Of a stretch of DNA of 64,000 nucleotides, positions 8,663 through 16,917 are shown piece by piece. The notes beneath the pieces were generated by a model. The model did not search any database. It saw only the letters and a program-made list of their open reading frames with translations, and was not told where the DNA came from. Within the stretch, counting starts at the first letter, position 1, and the number at the start of each line of letters is the position of its first letter. Source of the stretch: JACQPU01 sp039961715 (GTDB taxonomy: Bacteria; Bacteroidota; Ignavibacteria; UBA10030); the NCBI GenBank assembly GCA_039961715.1, contig JABRVW010000060.1:1-64000 (forward strand), written 5' to 3'. The position numbers and the translations under genes were made by a program.

Positions 8663-9306
8663 CCTGCTGCTCAGGGTCTGTGTGCTCCGGCACGAACCGA
8701 TTCTTCACCCGCTGGGCGAGGAAGTACGCGAAGGAATTCAGAAAAAAGGGCCTCGAGAAAACCCAGAAGTATCTTCTTGAAGGCATCGCCCGTGTGCCGC
8801 TGACTGGGCCGGAGGTTCTGGATATCGGGTGTGGCGTGGGTGCACTCCATCTGACACTGCTCCAACATGGCGCCTCGCGGGCAACAGGCGTTGATGTGGC
8901 TGAAGGCATGCTTGTCGAGGCAAGGCGGCTGGCGGAAGAGAACCGGGTCGCGGACAGGACCTCCTACATCCAAAACGACTTCACCAAGGTTTCTCATCAG
9001 GTTTCCGAGGCGGACATCACCATTCTGGACAAAGTCGTGTGCTGTTACGAGAAGGTTGACGACCTTGTCGAACGATCACTGGAAAAGACAAGACGGATCT
9101 ACGCCATCACCCACCCAAGGGAATCCTTCATCGTTCGCTGGAGTTTTCTGTTGCACATCGCATTCTCCAAACTCTTTCGCGCCGCGTTCCACCCCTACTG
9201 GCACAACTGGCAGAACCTTAGGTCCATTATCACTGCACGCGGGTTCAGGCCTGTTTACGAGAACTCCACTTTTTTCTGGAACGTGCTGGTGTTTGAGCGC
9301 GCGTAG
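8659..9306 (+). CDS. Class I SAM-dependent methyltransferase
   Basis: A 215-residue Rossmann methyltransferase. Motif I VLDIGCGVGALHL (53-65) binds S-adenosylmethionine, and an acidic residue follows in TGVDVAEGM. The region after it (DKVVCCYEKVDDLV) has a cysteine pair in place of a more usual motif. The N-terminus MTCCSGSVCSG is cysteine-rich. The overall look is that of UbiE/BchM-like small-molecule methyltransferases, but no porphyrin genes are nearby, so the substrate is unknown. Translation is coupled to the upstream GNAT by a four-base overlap, and the next gene begins 11 bases downstream. Confidence 0.83.
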   Translation: MTCCSGSVCSGTNRFFTRWARKYAKEFRKKGLEKTQKYLLEGIARVPLTGPEVLDIGCGVGALHLTLLQHGASRATGVDVAEGMLVEARRLAEENRVADRTSYIQNDFTKVSHQVSEADITILDKVVCCYEKVDDLVERSLEKTRRIYAITHPRESFIVRWSFLLHIAFSKLFRAAFHPYWHNWQNLRSIITARGFRPVYENSTFFWNVLVFERA

Positions 9307-9317
9307 TCGACCCCCAG

Positions 9318-10622
9318 ATGAATTCCTCCGACACCGCAGCGTCACCCGGCGGGCCACATTCGGAAAACATCATTCTCATCGCTGCCGTGGCACTTCATTG
9401 TTGCATGCTCCTGTCGCTCGGTTTGGGATTCCTCAATCCTCTTTTCGATGATGCCACACACCGGTCGGGGCAGGCTGCGGATTTTTTTGCCGTGTACCAG
9501 GCCGGTACCAATCTTATCGACGGGGTAAGCGTCTACTCCACGTCTCCAGATCGCCAGTCGGTTCCCTATTACTATCCCTATCGCTACCATCCATTCGTTG
9601 CCGTTACCCTCGGGCTGGCGATTCAAGCGCTTCCACCCTTTGCCGCTTACGGAATCTGGATCATCTTCCTGGAGTTCCTCCTCCTTGTCAACCTCAGATT
9701 AACATGGTCATTGTTTGACCGGAAATCCGATGCCGTGAGGGCTCTGGCTCTCTGGATGGTCTTCTCGCCGATGTACCTTGAGCTCTATATGGGTCAATTT
9801 TCGTATGCCATGGCGAGCATCATGTTCTGGTGCATCGTCGCGTGGGCCCGGGAAAAGAGGCTTCAAGGTGACTTGTGGTGGTCGCTTTCCCTTGTCGTGA
9901 AATCCAATTCCGCGTTGTTCTCTGCTGTCCTGCTCCGCGAACGCAAGTGGCTCACGGTTCTTGGCGCAGGGAGCGCGGCGGTGCTCGCTGGCCTGCCCTA
10001 CTTCCTTGCCGTTCCCGGCAGTTATCCCGAATTCGCCCAAAACTACACAGGCCGGATGACGGTATCGACGCTTCTGGGAAATCAAGGATTTGCCGCCCTG
10101 CTGGGAATGATGACGATTCGAGCGTCGGGACTGTGGACCGGGGACCTTCAGGAGCTGGGGCAGAGGGTTCCCCAGATGGATCAGCTCATGGAGGTACCGA
10201 TTCTGCTCTGGACCACTCTGATCGTTGGAACGGCCTTATATGTGACATTCAAGTCTCAACGCCCCGTGGCGCCTGAATTCCATCTCCTCTGGCTCCTGGC
10301 ATATTTCCTCTTCTACAAGCATGTGTGGGAACATCAGTACGTTATGTTGCTCCCGGTCTTTGTGCTTCTGTACTGGCGAATGACCGTTGGAGGGCTGGAT
10401 CTCTCGCCGACGATCTTCTGGTCTGTGTTTACCGTTCTTGCCCTTCCGACCGCGTTCGTATTCCTCGACCGCTCTCCGGTTCTCTTCGATCCCGAACTCT
10501 CCTGGAATCTTGAGGAAAGCCTGATATTTCATGTTCCCAAACCGCTGGCGGTCCTCGTGCTGTTTGTTCATCTTTCCTTGGTTCTCTTGAAACCCTCTCC
10601 TCGGCCTGATCCTGCTTCATGA
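9318..10622 (+). CDS. GT87/DUF2029-like membrane glycosyltransferase
   Basis: A 434-residue integral membrane protein with about ten hydrophobic segments. After the first segment comes a periplasmic loop containing DFFAVYQAG, the acidic position typical of polyprenyl-phosphate-dependent GT-C enzymes. This suggests transfer of a sugar from a lipid carrier in the outer leaflet of the inner membrane (family inference). The segment GQFSYAMASIMFWCIVAWA matches the second conserved block of GT87 proteins. Its stop overlaps the start of the next membrane gene by ATGA, so the two probably serve one glycosylation or lipid-sugar pathway. Confidence 0.72.
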   Translation: MNSSDTAASPGGPHSENIILIAAVALHCCMLLSLGLGFLNPLFDDATHRSGQAADFFAVYQAGTNLIDGVSVYSTSPDRQSVPYYYPYRYHPFVAVTLGLAIQALPPFAAYGIWIIFLEFLLLVNLRLTWSLFDRKSDAVRALALWMVFSPMYLELYMGQFSYAMASIMFWCIVAWAREKRLQGDLWWSLSLVVKSNSALFSAVLLRERKWLTVLGAGSAAVLAGLPYFLAVPGSYPEFAQNYTGRMTVSTLLGNQGFAALLGMMTIRASGLWTGDLQELGQRVPQMDQLMEVPILLWTTLIVGTALYVTFKSQRPVAPEFHLLWLLAYFLFYKHVWEHQYVMLLPVFVLLYWRMTVGGLDLSPTIFWSVFTVLALPTAFVFLDRSPVLFDPELSWNLEESLIFHVPKPLAVLVLFVHLSLVLLKPSPRPDPAS

Positions 10623-12556
10623 GGCTGAATCAACAGCATATTGCGATCGTGGTCGCCCTCTTCGTGTGTGTTGTCTTTTCCGTGGCGACAGGCTCGTTTG
10701 CCTACTATTCGAACCAGGGATTTGGTTTTCCCCTGGACGATCCGTGGATCCATCTCCAGTTTGCCAGAAACGTCGCTGAGCACGGAAGCTTCTCCTATTA
10801 CAAGAATGAAATGCCGACCTCCGGCTCGACGGCGCCTCTGTATACCCTCCTGGCAGCCGCAGGATTCCTTGTGACACACCACGAGATGATTCTGAGCTAT
10901 ATCCTTGGTGTGTTGGCCTACCTGGTTGCGATCGCGTACTTCTTCAGGCTCGCGGAACGCATGTTCGCCGGCGCAATTCTTCCGGCACTCGCAGGCACCG
11001 TCCTCTTTGCCCTCGAGCCGCGTCTGCACTGGGCTGCGCTTTCCGGAATGGAAACAACGCTTTTCATCGCCCTCGTGCTGGCGACCGTTCATTACTATCA
11101 GTCGCGCAAAAGCATCGGGCTCGGCATCGTGGGCGGACTGCTGCTCTGGACGCGGCCGGAAGCGGTCATCCTCTATGCGGCGATGGCGGCTGATTGGGGG
11201 TTTCGCCTGATTGCGGCAAGGGGGGCTGAGCGGAAGGCGTTGTGGACAGAGTCTTCCTGGCTGCTCCAGGGAGGGGCAATCGCCTGTGTTCTGGGTCTGG
11301 GATACGCCGGCTTCAATCTCGCTCTGTCGGGATCCATCCTCCCAAACACGTATGCCGCCAAGCTTGCGTACTACGGTGGCACAGGGACGGATTTTCCCAC
11401 TGCTGTCTTTCGCTGGCTCACCAGCGGCCACATTGTCATTGTTTCCGTCCTCGCGGGAGGAGGTGTCCTTCGGACTCTTCTTCAGGCGGCCCGACGACAA
11501 CCCCCGGATACCTTGATTCCTCTTCTGTTCTCCGTTGGTCTCTTCACTGCCTACTGGATGAAGCTCCCCTATCTTTACCAGAACGGACGTTACATGATGC
11601 CGATTATGCCGTTCGTCATCCTGCTCGGCTTGTCGGGATTGCGGTGGATGCTGACTGGTGCGGAGAAGAGATTCTCCCCTCGGATCTCTGCGCGCACGAT
11701 CCGAACAATGCAGACAACTCTGATGGCCCTTCTCATTGTCCAGTTCGCCCTGGGCACATGGAACGGAAGGGTTGTCTATCAGGCATCGTGCAAGTACATT
11801 TCCGACCGTCAGGTGCGAACGGCCTTCTGGATTCGCGATCACCTTCCGCCAGACGCCATTGTTGCAACCCATGACGTGGGGGCTCTGGCATACTATTCGG
11901 AAAGACGCGTTGTGGATATGGTGGGATTGATCTCCCCCGAAATTATTGATCATATCAAAGACCTGACCGCAACAAAGGAGTTTCTCGTCCGGCATCACGT
12001 CACGCATCTGGCCGTTCTGAGGAACTGGTTTGAAGTCGTGAATGTGAATCCGATCTTCCAGACCAGTGAAGCAACACCCGAGATCATGGAGGTGTTCAGG
12101 TTTGAGCCGGACAGCATTCATTTCACTTCTCCGGTCGTTGCGTGGCTGACGTCTCGTGCATGGTCGTACCTCTCACGCGGTGATGTGCAGGAGGGAAAGC
12201 CCATGGTGGAACGTGCTGTTCAGCTTGACTCTCTTTCCTCGCGGGCACACCACCACCTTGGATGGGCCCTGATGATGGAGGGGGATTTGGACAGGGCGGA
12301 ACAGGAGTTTCATACTGCTCTTCGTCTGCATCCGGAATACTGGCCCGCGCATTTTGCCCTGACCCAGGTTCCCTTGCGAAGGGGTCGGCCGCTCGAGGCT
12401 GTCCGGCGCCTGGAACTTCTCCTCAGGGCGAATCCGAACATGCTTGCGGCCTATCAAGCGATAGCGCAGATTTACGGGCAGATGGGGGAAGACGAGAAGG
12501 CAGCGAAGGCCGCAAGGGAGTTTCAGAGGAGAATCGCCTCCCAGCAGAACGATTGA
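10619..12556 (+). CDS. GT-C membrane glycosyltransferase-like protein with C-terminal TPRs
   Basis: A 645-residue protein. The N-terminal two thirds has some ten transmembrane helices with the GT-C hallmark acidic motif FPLDDPWIHLQFARN in the first loop (about 36-50), as in PMT/ArnT-type enzymes that use polyprenyl-phosphate sugars. A soluble part follows (VATHDVGALAYYS, then VVDMVGLIS), and residues about 505-640 form three to four tetratricopeptide repeats with the alternating W/L-G-Y/A-P pattern. The TPRs are expected on the periplasmic side and could hold the acceptor protein. Overlap with the upstream GT87-like gene and close spacing to the TPR gene downstream place it in a single operon from 8189 to 15706. 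Confidence 0.75.
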   Translation: MRLNQQHIAIVVALFVCVVFSVATGSFAYYSNQGFGFPLDDPWIHLQFARNVAEHGSFSYYKNEMPTSGSTAPLYTLLAAAGFLVTHHEMILSYILGVLAYLVAIAYFFRLAERMFAGAILPALAGTVLFALEPRLHWAALSGMETTLFIALVLATVHYYQSRKSIGLGIVGGLLLWTRPEAVILYAAMAADWGFRLIAARGAERKALWTESSWLLQGGAIACVLGLGYAGFNLALSGSILPNTYAAKLAYYGGTGTDFPTAVFRWLTSGHIVIVSVLAGGGVLRTLLQAARRQPPDTLIPLLFSVGLFTAYWMKLPYLYQNGRYMMPIMPFVILLGLSGLRWMLTGAEKRFSPRISARTIRTMQTTLMALLIVQFALGTWNGRVVYQASCKYISDRQVRTAFWIRDHLPPDAIVATHDVGALAYYSERRVVDMVGLISPEIIDHIKDLTATKEFLVRHHVTHLAVLRNWFEVVNVNPIFQTSEATPEIMEVFRFEPDSIHFTSPVVAWLTSRAWSYLSRGDVQEGKPMVERAVQLDSLSSRAHHHLGWALMMEGDLDRAEQEFHTALRLHPEYWPAHFALTQVPLRRGRPLEAVRRLELLLRANPNMLAAYQAIAQIYGQMGEDEKAAKAAREFQRRIASQQND

Positions 12557-12581
12557 AATGCTTCCGATGTTGAGGAACAAC

Positions 12582-14435
12582 ATGAACGCCGGCCGCACGA
12601 TACTAATGATGATTCTTGTGCTCGCAATGCACCGCGTGACTCTTATGGGACAGGAGTCCGAAGCGATCGTGAAACTGCGTCTGGCGCAGAGTTTCGAGAG
12701 GGCAGGCGACTGGGAGCGCGCCGTGCCCATCTATGAATCACTTCTCCTGAACGACCCGCGGAACTATGTGTATTTCGAGGCTCTTCGCCGGGGGTACGTC
12801 CAGCTCCGGGAGTACGACAAGGCCGTTGAATTGATCGAATACCGCCTTACGTTGGAGCGAGACAACCCCCAACTGCTTGCCGCGCTGGGGAGCGTATACT
12901 ACCAGATGGGGAAGGAATCCACGGCCGATTCGCTCTGGCAGACTGTCGTCGGGCTCGATTCAAAGAACCCTTCCATATACCGGTTGATTGCCGGTCAGAT
13001 GATGGAATTCCGTCTGTATGATCGGGCGATTGACCTGTTTCTGCGGGCACGCAAGATCACAGGCGACCCAAATCTGTTTCTCAGTGAGCTTGCCAACCTT
13101 TACGGGGCCTTTCAACAGTACGACAGGGCGGCGGAGGAATTCGTACAGTTGCTCTTGCTTCAACCCGGCCAACTTTCTGACATTCAATCAAGGATGTCTG
13201 TGTTTCTCGGCCGGCCGGAGGCGATCCCTGCAACGCGGGAAGTCATTGCGCGGGCACTCTCCAGGCATGAGGATCTCGTTCCTCTCCGACAACTCCATGC
13301 CTGGGTGCTGATGGAAGAGAAACGGTACGACGCGGCGCTGGAGCAGTACCGGGTGATTGACAGAGCGATGCGGGCAAGGGGGGCACAGTTATTCACGTTT
13401 GCCGGGCGGGCAATGAACGAGGGAGAGTATCGCATTGCCGCGTCTGCCTGCGATGAAGCACTGAAAGCAAAGCCCCCGGCCGAACTTGTCCCGCTCATTC
13501 GCCTGGGGTATGCGCGTGCGATTGAAGAGTTGACGGTACACCAGGACACCACTACGGTTCGTCCCTCACCGCAAGGCGCGATTCCGGAAAGCGCGTTGTC
13601 TTCCGGAACAGCCCTGAGGCTGTACGCTTCGGTCGCAAAGGAATACTCCGGTACCCAGCACGCAGCACAGGCGTATTTTCGGATGGGGATTCTGCAGAGA
13701 GATCGGTTCCGTGATCTGGACGCGGCGCTGGCGGCTTTCGATGAGACGGTTCGTGCCGCAACAGGACTCCCGCTTGCCGAGGAAGCGCTCTTGGAACGGG
13801 CTGACGTTCTGGTGGCGAAGAACGATCTCGAAAAGGCGAGGGCCACGTACATGTCGTTGTCATCGTCTCGATCGGCTGACATGCGCAGCCGAGCATTGTT
13901 TCATCTCGCGGAGCTGGACTACTACACAGCGCAATTTGATTCCGCTCTGTCGGTACTGAACCGCCTGGCCGCGCAACCGGGTACAGATCTGGCAAACGAT
14001 GCGTTGAGCATGCAATACTTCATCGAAGAAAATCAGGGAATTTTCACGGAAGCATTGAAGGCTTACGCTTCGGCGGAATTGCTCCGCCGGCAGAAAAGAG
14101 ACTCGGAGGCGCTCGAAGTCTTCCGATCCATCCTCCGTCGTTTTCCGACCGCTCTCCTCGCGGACGATGCAGCATTCACAGTGGCGGAAATTCTTGTACG
14201 CCTGCGCCGGTACGATGAGGCGGTGCAGGCCTTTCGGGAAATAGCCAAGGATATGCCGTCAAGCATTCTGCGGGATCTGGCTTTGATGAGAATGGGTGAG
14301 GTCTATGAAACAAACATGCATGCTCCCGCCCTCGCCATCGAAACGTATGAAGAACTGCTCAAACTGTTTCCAGGCTCCATCCACGCAGAAGAGGCGCGAA
14401 AGCGTATCCGGCTGCTAAGGGGGGATGTGCTATGA
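12582..14435 (+). CDS. Exported TPR-repeat protein
   Basis: About 617 residues, with a signal peptide in the first 25 and then tetratricopeptide repeats over nearly the whole length (for example FERAGDWERAVPIYESLLL near the start and LRRYDEAVQAFREIAKDMP near the end). The final repeats resemble the YbgF/BamD style used in envelope scaffolds. No catalytic domain is visible. ATG 12582 follows GAGGA at 12572-12576 and opens a clear signal peptide, so it is preferred to the ATGs at 12558 and 12567. The stop overlaps the next gene by ATGA. It probably acts as a periplasmic or outer-membrane scaffold for its neighbour. Confidence 0.8.
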   Translation: MNAGRTILMMILVLAMHRVTLMGQESEAIVKLRLAQSFERAGDWERAVPIYESLLLNDPRNYVYFEALRRGYVQLREYDKAVELIEYRLTLERDNPQLLAALGSVYYQMGKESTADSLWQTVVGLDSKNPSIYRLIAGQMMEFRLYDRAIDLFLRARKITGDPNLFLSELANLYGAFQQYDRAAEEFVQLLLLQPGQLSDIQSRMSVFLGRPEAIPATREVIARALSRHEDLVPLRQLHAWVLMEEKRYDAALEQYRVIDRAMRARGAQLFTFAGRAMNEGEYRIAASACDEALKAKPPAELVPLIRLGYARAIEELTVHQDTTTVRPSPQGAIPESALSSGTALRLYASVAKEYSGTQHAAQAYFRMGILQRDRFRDLDAALAAFDETVRAATGLPLAEEALLERADVLVAKNDLEKARATYMSLSSSRSADMRSRALFHLAELDYYTAQFDSALSVLNRLAAQPGTDLANDALSMQYFIEENQGIFTEALKAYASAELLRRQKRDSEALEVFRSILRRFPTALLADDAAFTVAEILVRLRRYDEAVQAFREIAKDMPSSILRDLALMRMGEVYETNMHAPALAIETYEELLKLFPGSIHAEEARKRIRLLRGDVL

Positions 14436-15706
14436 AGAGGATGATCTCGGGCATGATGCTTTTGCTCTGCATCATGGGAACGGGGGCAGCCGCGCAGTCG
14501 AAACTTCTTATTCCGATGGATGGGGCCCAGGCGAATCATCTGAAGTCGTACGGCGTGGCGTTTTGGTTCCTGGAACGCGGTGGTACTGTGGATTGGCTGC
14601 TAAACTATCGGGGTGGATCGTTTGTCATGGATTACAGTGAAATACTTGCACGCGAGTGCAGGGTAAGGGGGGTGGTGTTTGAAGCGCTTGACGGAGCGTC
14701 GGCGACACAGGTGTATGCGGACGTCCAGAGGGAAGACAGCAATACCGATGTTGTCCGGCTGGAAAAGGCGCCCAAAATTGCCGTTTACGTTCCCCCGAAC
14801 TTCAAACCATGGGACGATGCCGTGACGCTGGCACTGGAATTCGCGGAGATTCCCTATACCAAAGTATGGGATGAGGAGGTGCTTTCGGGGAAGATCGCCG
14901 AATATGACTGGCTTCACTTGCACCACGAGGATTTCACGGGGCAATACGGCAAATTCTATGCAAGCTACCGGAATGCCCAGTGGTACATTTCCCAACAACT
15001 CTTGTATGAGCGAGAGGCTCAGAGACTGGGGTTCAAAAAAGTGTCCGAAGAGAAAAAAGCGGTGGCCCGGGCGATCAGGGATTACATCGGGCAGGGGGGA
15101 TTCATGTTTGCGATGTGTTCGGCCACGGACAGTTATGACATTGCTCTTGCCGCCGAGGGAGTGGATATTTGTGACGTGATGTTTGATGGCGATCCGCCGG
15201 ACCGGAATGCCCAGGAGGCGCTGGACTTCAGCAAGACGCTGGCCTTTGAGGGCTTTACGCTCGACATGAATCCTTTGCGATATGAATATTCAGACATCGA
15301 TACTCCTTCGAGCGACCCGCCGCCACTCCGGGATCCGAATACTGACTATTTCACCTTGTTCGAATTCTCCGCGAAGTACGATCCTGTGCCAACGATGTTG
15401 ACGCAGAACCATGTGAACATAGTGCGGGGATTCATGGGGCAAACCACGGCATTCCGAAAGAGCCTGATCAAGCGGACGGTGGTGGTTCTCGCGGAGAGGG
15501 AGGGAACGGATGAGGTGAAATATCTGCATGGAAACTTCGGCCGGGGGACCTTCACGTGGTACGGAGGGCATGATCCCGAGGATTATCAACACGCCGTGGG
15601 AGATCCGCCGACGGACCTGAATCTTTACAAAAACTCGCCGGGATACCGGTTGATCCTCAACAACGTCCTCTTTCCCGCTGCAAAGAAGAAGCAGCAAAAG
15701 ACGTAA
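14432..15706 (+). CDS. Exported protein of unclear function, asparagine-synthetase-B-like in name only
   Basis: A 424-residue protein with a signal peptide (about residues 1-22). It begins with KLLIPMDGAQANHLKSYGVA and contains a class I glutamine-amidotransferase/ThuA-like core: a beta-alpha fold, a YDWLHLHHEDF stretch and GGFMFAMCSATDSYDIALA around a possible nucleophilic cysteine. From memory, similar proteins in this phylum are often labelled asparagine synthetase B, but no ATP-binding synthetase domain is present and the protein is exported, so that label is probably wrong. It is translationally coupled to the TPR protein upstream. The function is not known to me. Confidence 0.7.
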   Translation: MKRMISGMMLLLCIMGTGAAAQSKLLIPMDGAQANHLKSYGVAFWFLERGGTVDWLLNYRGGSFVMDYSEILARECRVRGVVFEALDGASATQVYADVQREDSNTDVVRLEKAPKIAVYVPPNFKPWDDAVTLALEFAEIPYTKVWDEEVLSGKIAEYDWLHLHHEDFTGQYGKFYASYRNAQWYISQQLLYEREAQRLGFKKVSEEKKAVARAIRDYIGQGGFMFAMCSATDSYDIALAAEGVDICDVMFDGDPPDRNAQEALDFSKTLAFEGFTLDMNPLRYEYSDIDTPSSDPPPLRDPNTDYFTLFEFSAKYDPVPTMLTQNHVNIVRGFMGQTTAFRKSLIKRTVVVLAEREGTDEVKYLHGNFGRGTFTWYGGHDPEDYQHAVGDPPTDLNLYKNSPGYRLILNNVLFPAAKKKQQKT

Positions 15707-15732
15707 CAACGGCGGGATCGCCTGACAAAGGA

Positions 15733-15772
15733 AAAGGGCCGACCCTTGAAGGAGGAAGAGGGCCGGCCCTTT
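15733..15772. terminator. Bidirectional terminator between convergent genes
   Basis: AAAGGGCCG at 15733-15741 pairs with CGGCCCTTT ending at 15772, and the stem continues past one mismatch to about 14 of 15 pairs. A-rich sequence lies before it and TTTCTTGTGT follows. It sits between the + gene ending at 15706 and the - gene ending at 15794. Confidence 0.75.
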
Positions 15773-15793
15773 CTTGTGTCTTCGTTGGGGCGC

Positions 15794-16837
15794 CTACAAT
15801 CCGAGCTTGATGCCGAACACGTGATTATCGTCGAAGAATTCTGTGGCTTGATAGCCATAGTCCACGGCGATGCTCATGGTCGGGCTCAGACTGAACTTGA
15901 CGCCTGCGCCTACCGTGAACGTGTACATCGCTTCCTCCGTCGGTAGGTCCGGAGAGAGCGAATAGCCGCCTCGTACGAACAGCATGTTGTCGTACGACCA
16001 TTCTCCGCCGATTCTGAAATCATCGTAGGAGAAGTTGTTGTGGATGAAGGTCCCGCTGATGACCAGGCTCGACTGCGCCATGACGGACATCTCATACGAT
16101 GTTCCGAATTCAAGCGTAGACGGCAGGTCGAATTCCTGCGCGGTGATTCGCAGGGGACGGGGCTGTGACCCCGGCTCGGTGCCCGGAATCTGCACGGTTT
16201 GTTCAAGATCCGGTCCATCGAACCGCATGTTGGGGCCGAGATTCTTCATGGCCACACCGAACTTGAATCCGCGCACACCGGTCTGATACTGCAACCCGAA
16301 GTCGAACGCGACACCCGTGGCACTTTCTCTCATGATGGTCTCCGAAACAACCTTGACGTTAAGGCCAAAGGCGATCCGGTCGGTCATCATTTTGGAGAAG
16401 TTCAGGGCGAGGGTGATGTAGTTCGGCGAGTAGGTCTCACCTGTCCCGTCAGGATAATCGGTTGTCGTGATGGCGATGTCCCCAAAATTGAGCGTCTGGA
16501 TGCTGAATCCGAGCGTCCCGAATTCGCCCAGCTTTGCCGCCACCGCGGCGTATTCGACATTCACATCAGCGAGATAATTCATGTGTGTGAACATGGCCTC
16601 GGCAGAGCCGGGGAGGACAGCCACGCCGGCGGGATTCCAGTACATGGCTTCCACGCCCTGGATTCCCGAGGTATAGGAACCTGAAAGTCCGATGCCGCGC
16701 GCACCGAGCGGAATCAGCAACTCCTGCGCACCCGAGGTCCCTTTCCGCCTTCCCGTTCCCGCCTCAACGACGGCCACGCTGCCGGCCAGCACGCTGAGGA
16801 GGAGCGCCCAGATCGTTGTTCGAGAGATTGTCTTCAT
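15794..16837 (-). CDS. PorV/PorQ family outer-membrane protein
   Basis: A 347-residue beta-barrel with a signal peptide. The N-terminal signature (GAQELLIPLGARGIGLSGSY, then the MYWNPAGVA turn) is characteristic of the PorV/PorQ family, FadL-like barrels that in Bacteroidota act with the type IX secretion system by taking cargo from the translocon. The alternating strands and C-terminal aromatic FGIKLGL fit an outer-membrane barrel. AAGGAG lies in front of the ATG. It is the last gene of a three-gene cassette with a large secreted protein and a TonB receptor upstream, so it may be dedicated to that secreted protein rather than a general T9SS part (inference). Confidence 0.87.
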   Translation of the reverse strand: MKTISRTTIWALLLSVLAGSVAVVEAGTGRRKGTSGAQELLIPLGARGIGLSGSYTSGIQGVEAMYWNPAGVAVLPGSAEAMFTHMNYLADVNVEYAAVAAKLGEFGTLGFSIQTLNFGDIAITTTDYPDGTGETYSPNYITLALNFSKMMTDRIAFGLNVKVVSETIMRESATGVAFDFGLQYQTGVRGFKFGVAMKNLGPNMRFDGPDLEQTVQIPGTEPGSQPRPLRITAQEFDLPSTLEFGTSYEMSVMAQSSLVISGTFIHNNFSYDDFRIGGEWSYDNMLFVRGGYSLSPDLPTEEAMYTFTVGAGVKFSLSPTMSIAVDYGYQATEFFDDNHVFGIKLGL

Positions 16838-16917
16838 GATACACTCCTTAGGATTTCTTTCGTGTCATGGCAAACGTGAGAGGCCGGAGCCCAAAACATC
16901 TCTCCGGCCGCACGATC

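Noticed and set aside
10568..12121. 517-residue open frame on the minus strand
   Set aside because: It lies wholly opposite the GT-C/TPR gene, is rich in Arg, His, Gly and Gln, and shows no motif or start signal. It is a shadow of a GC-rich gene.
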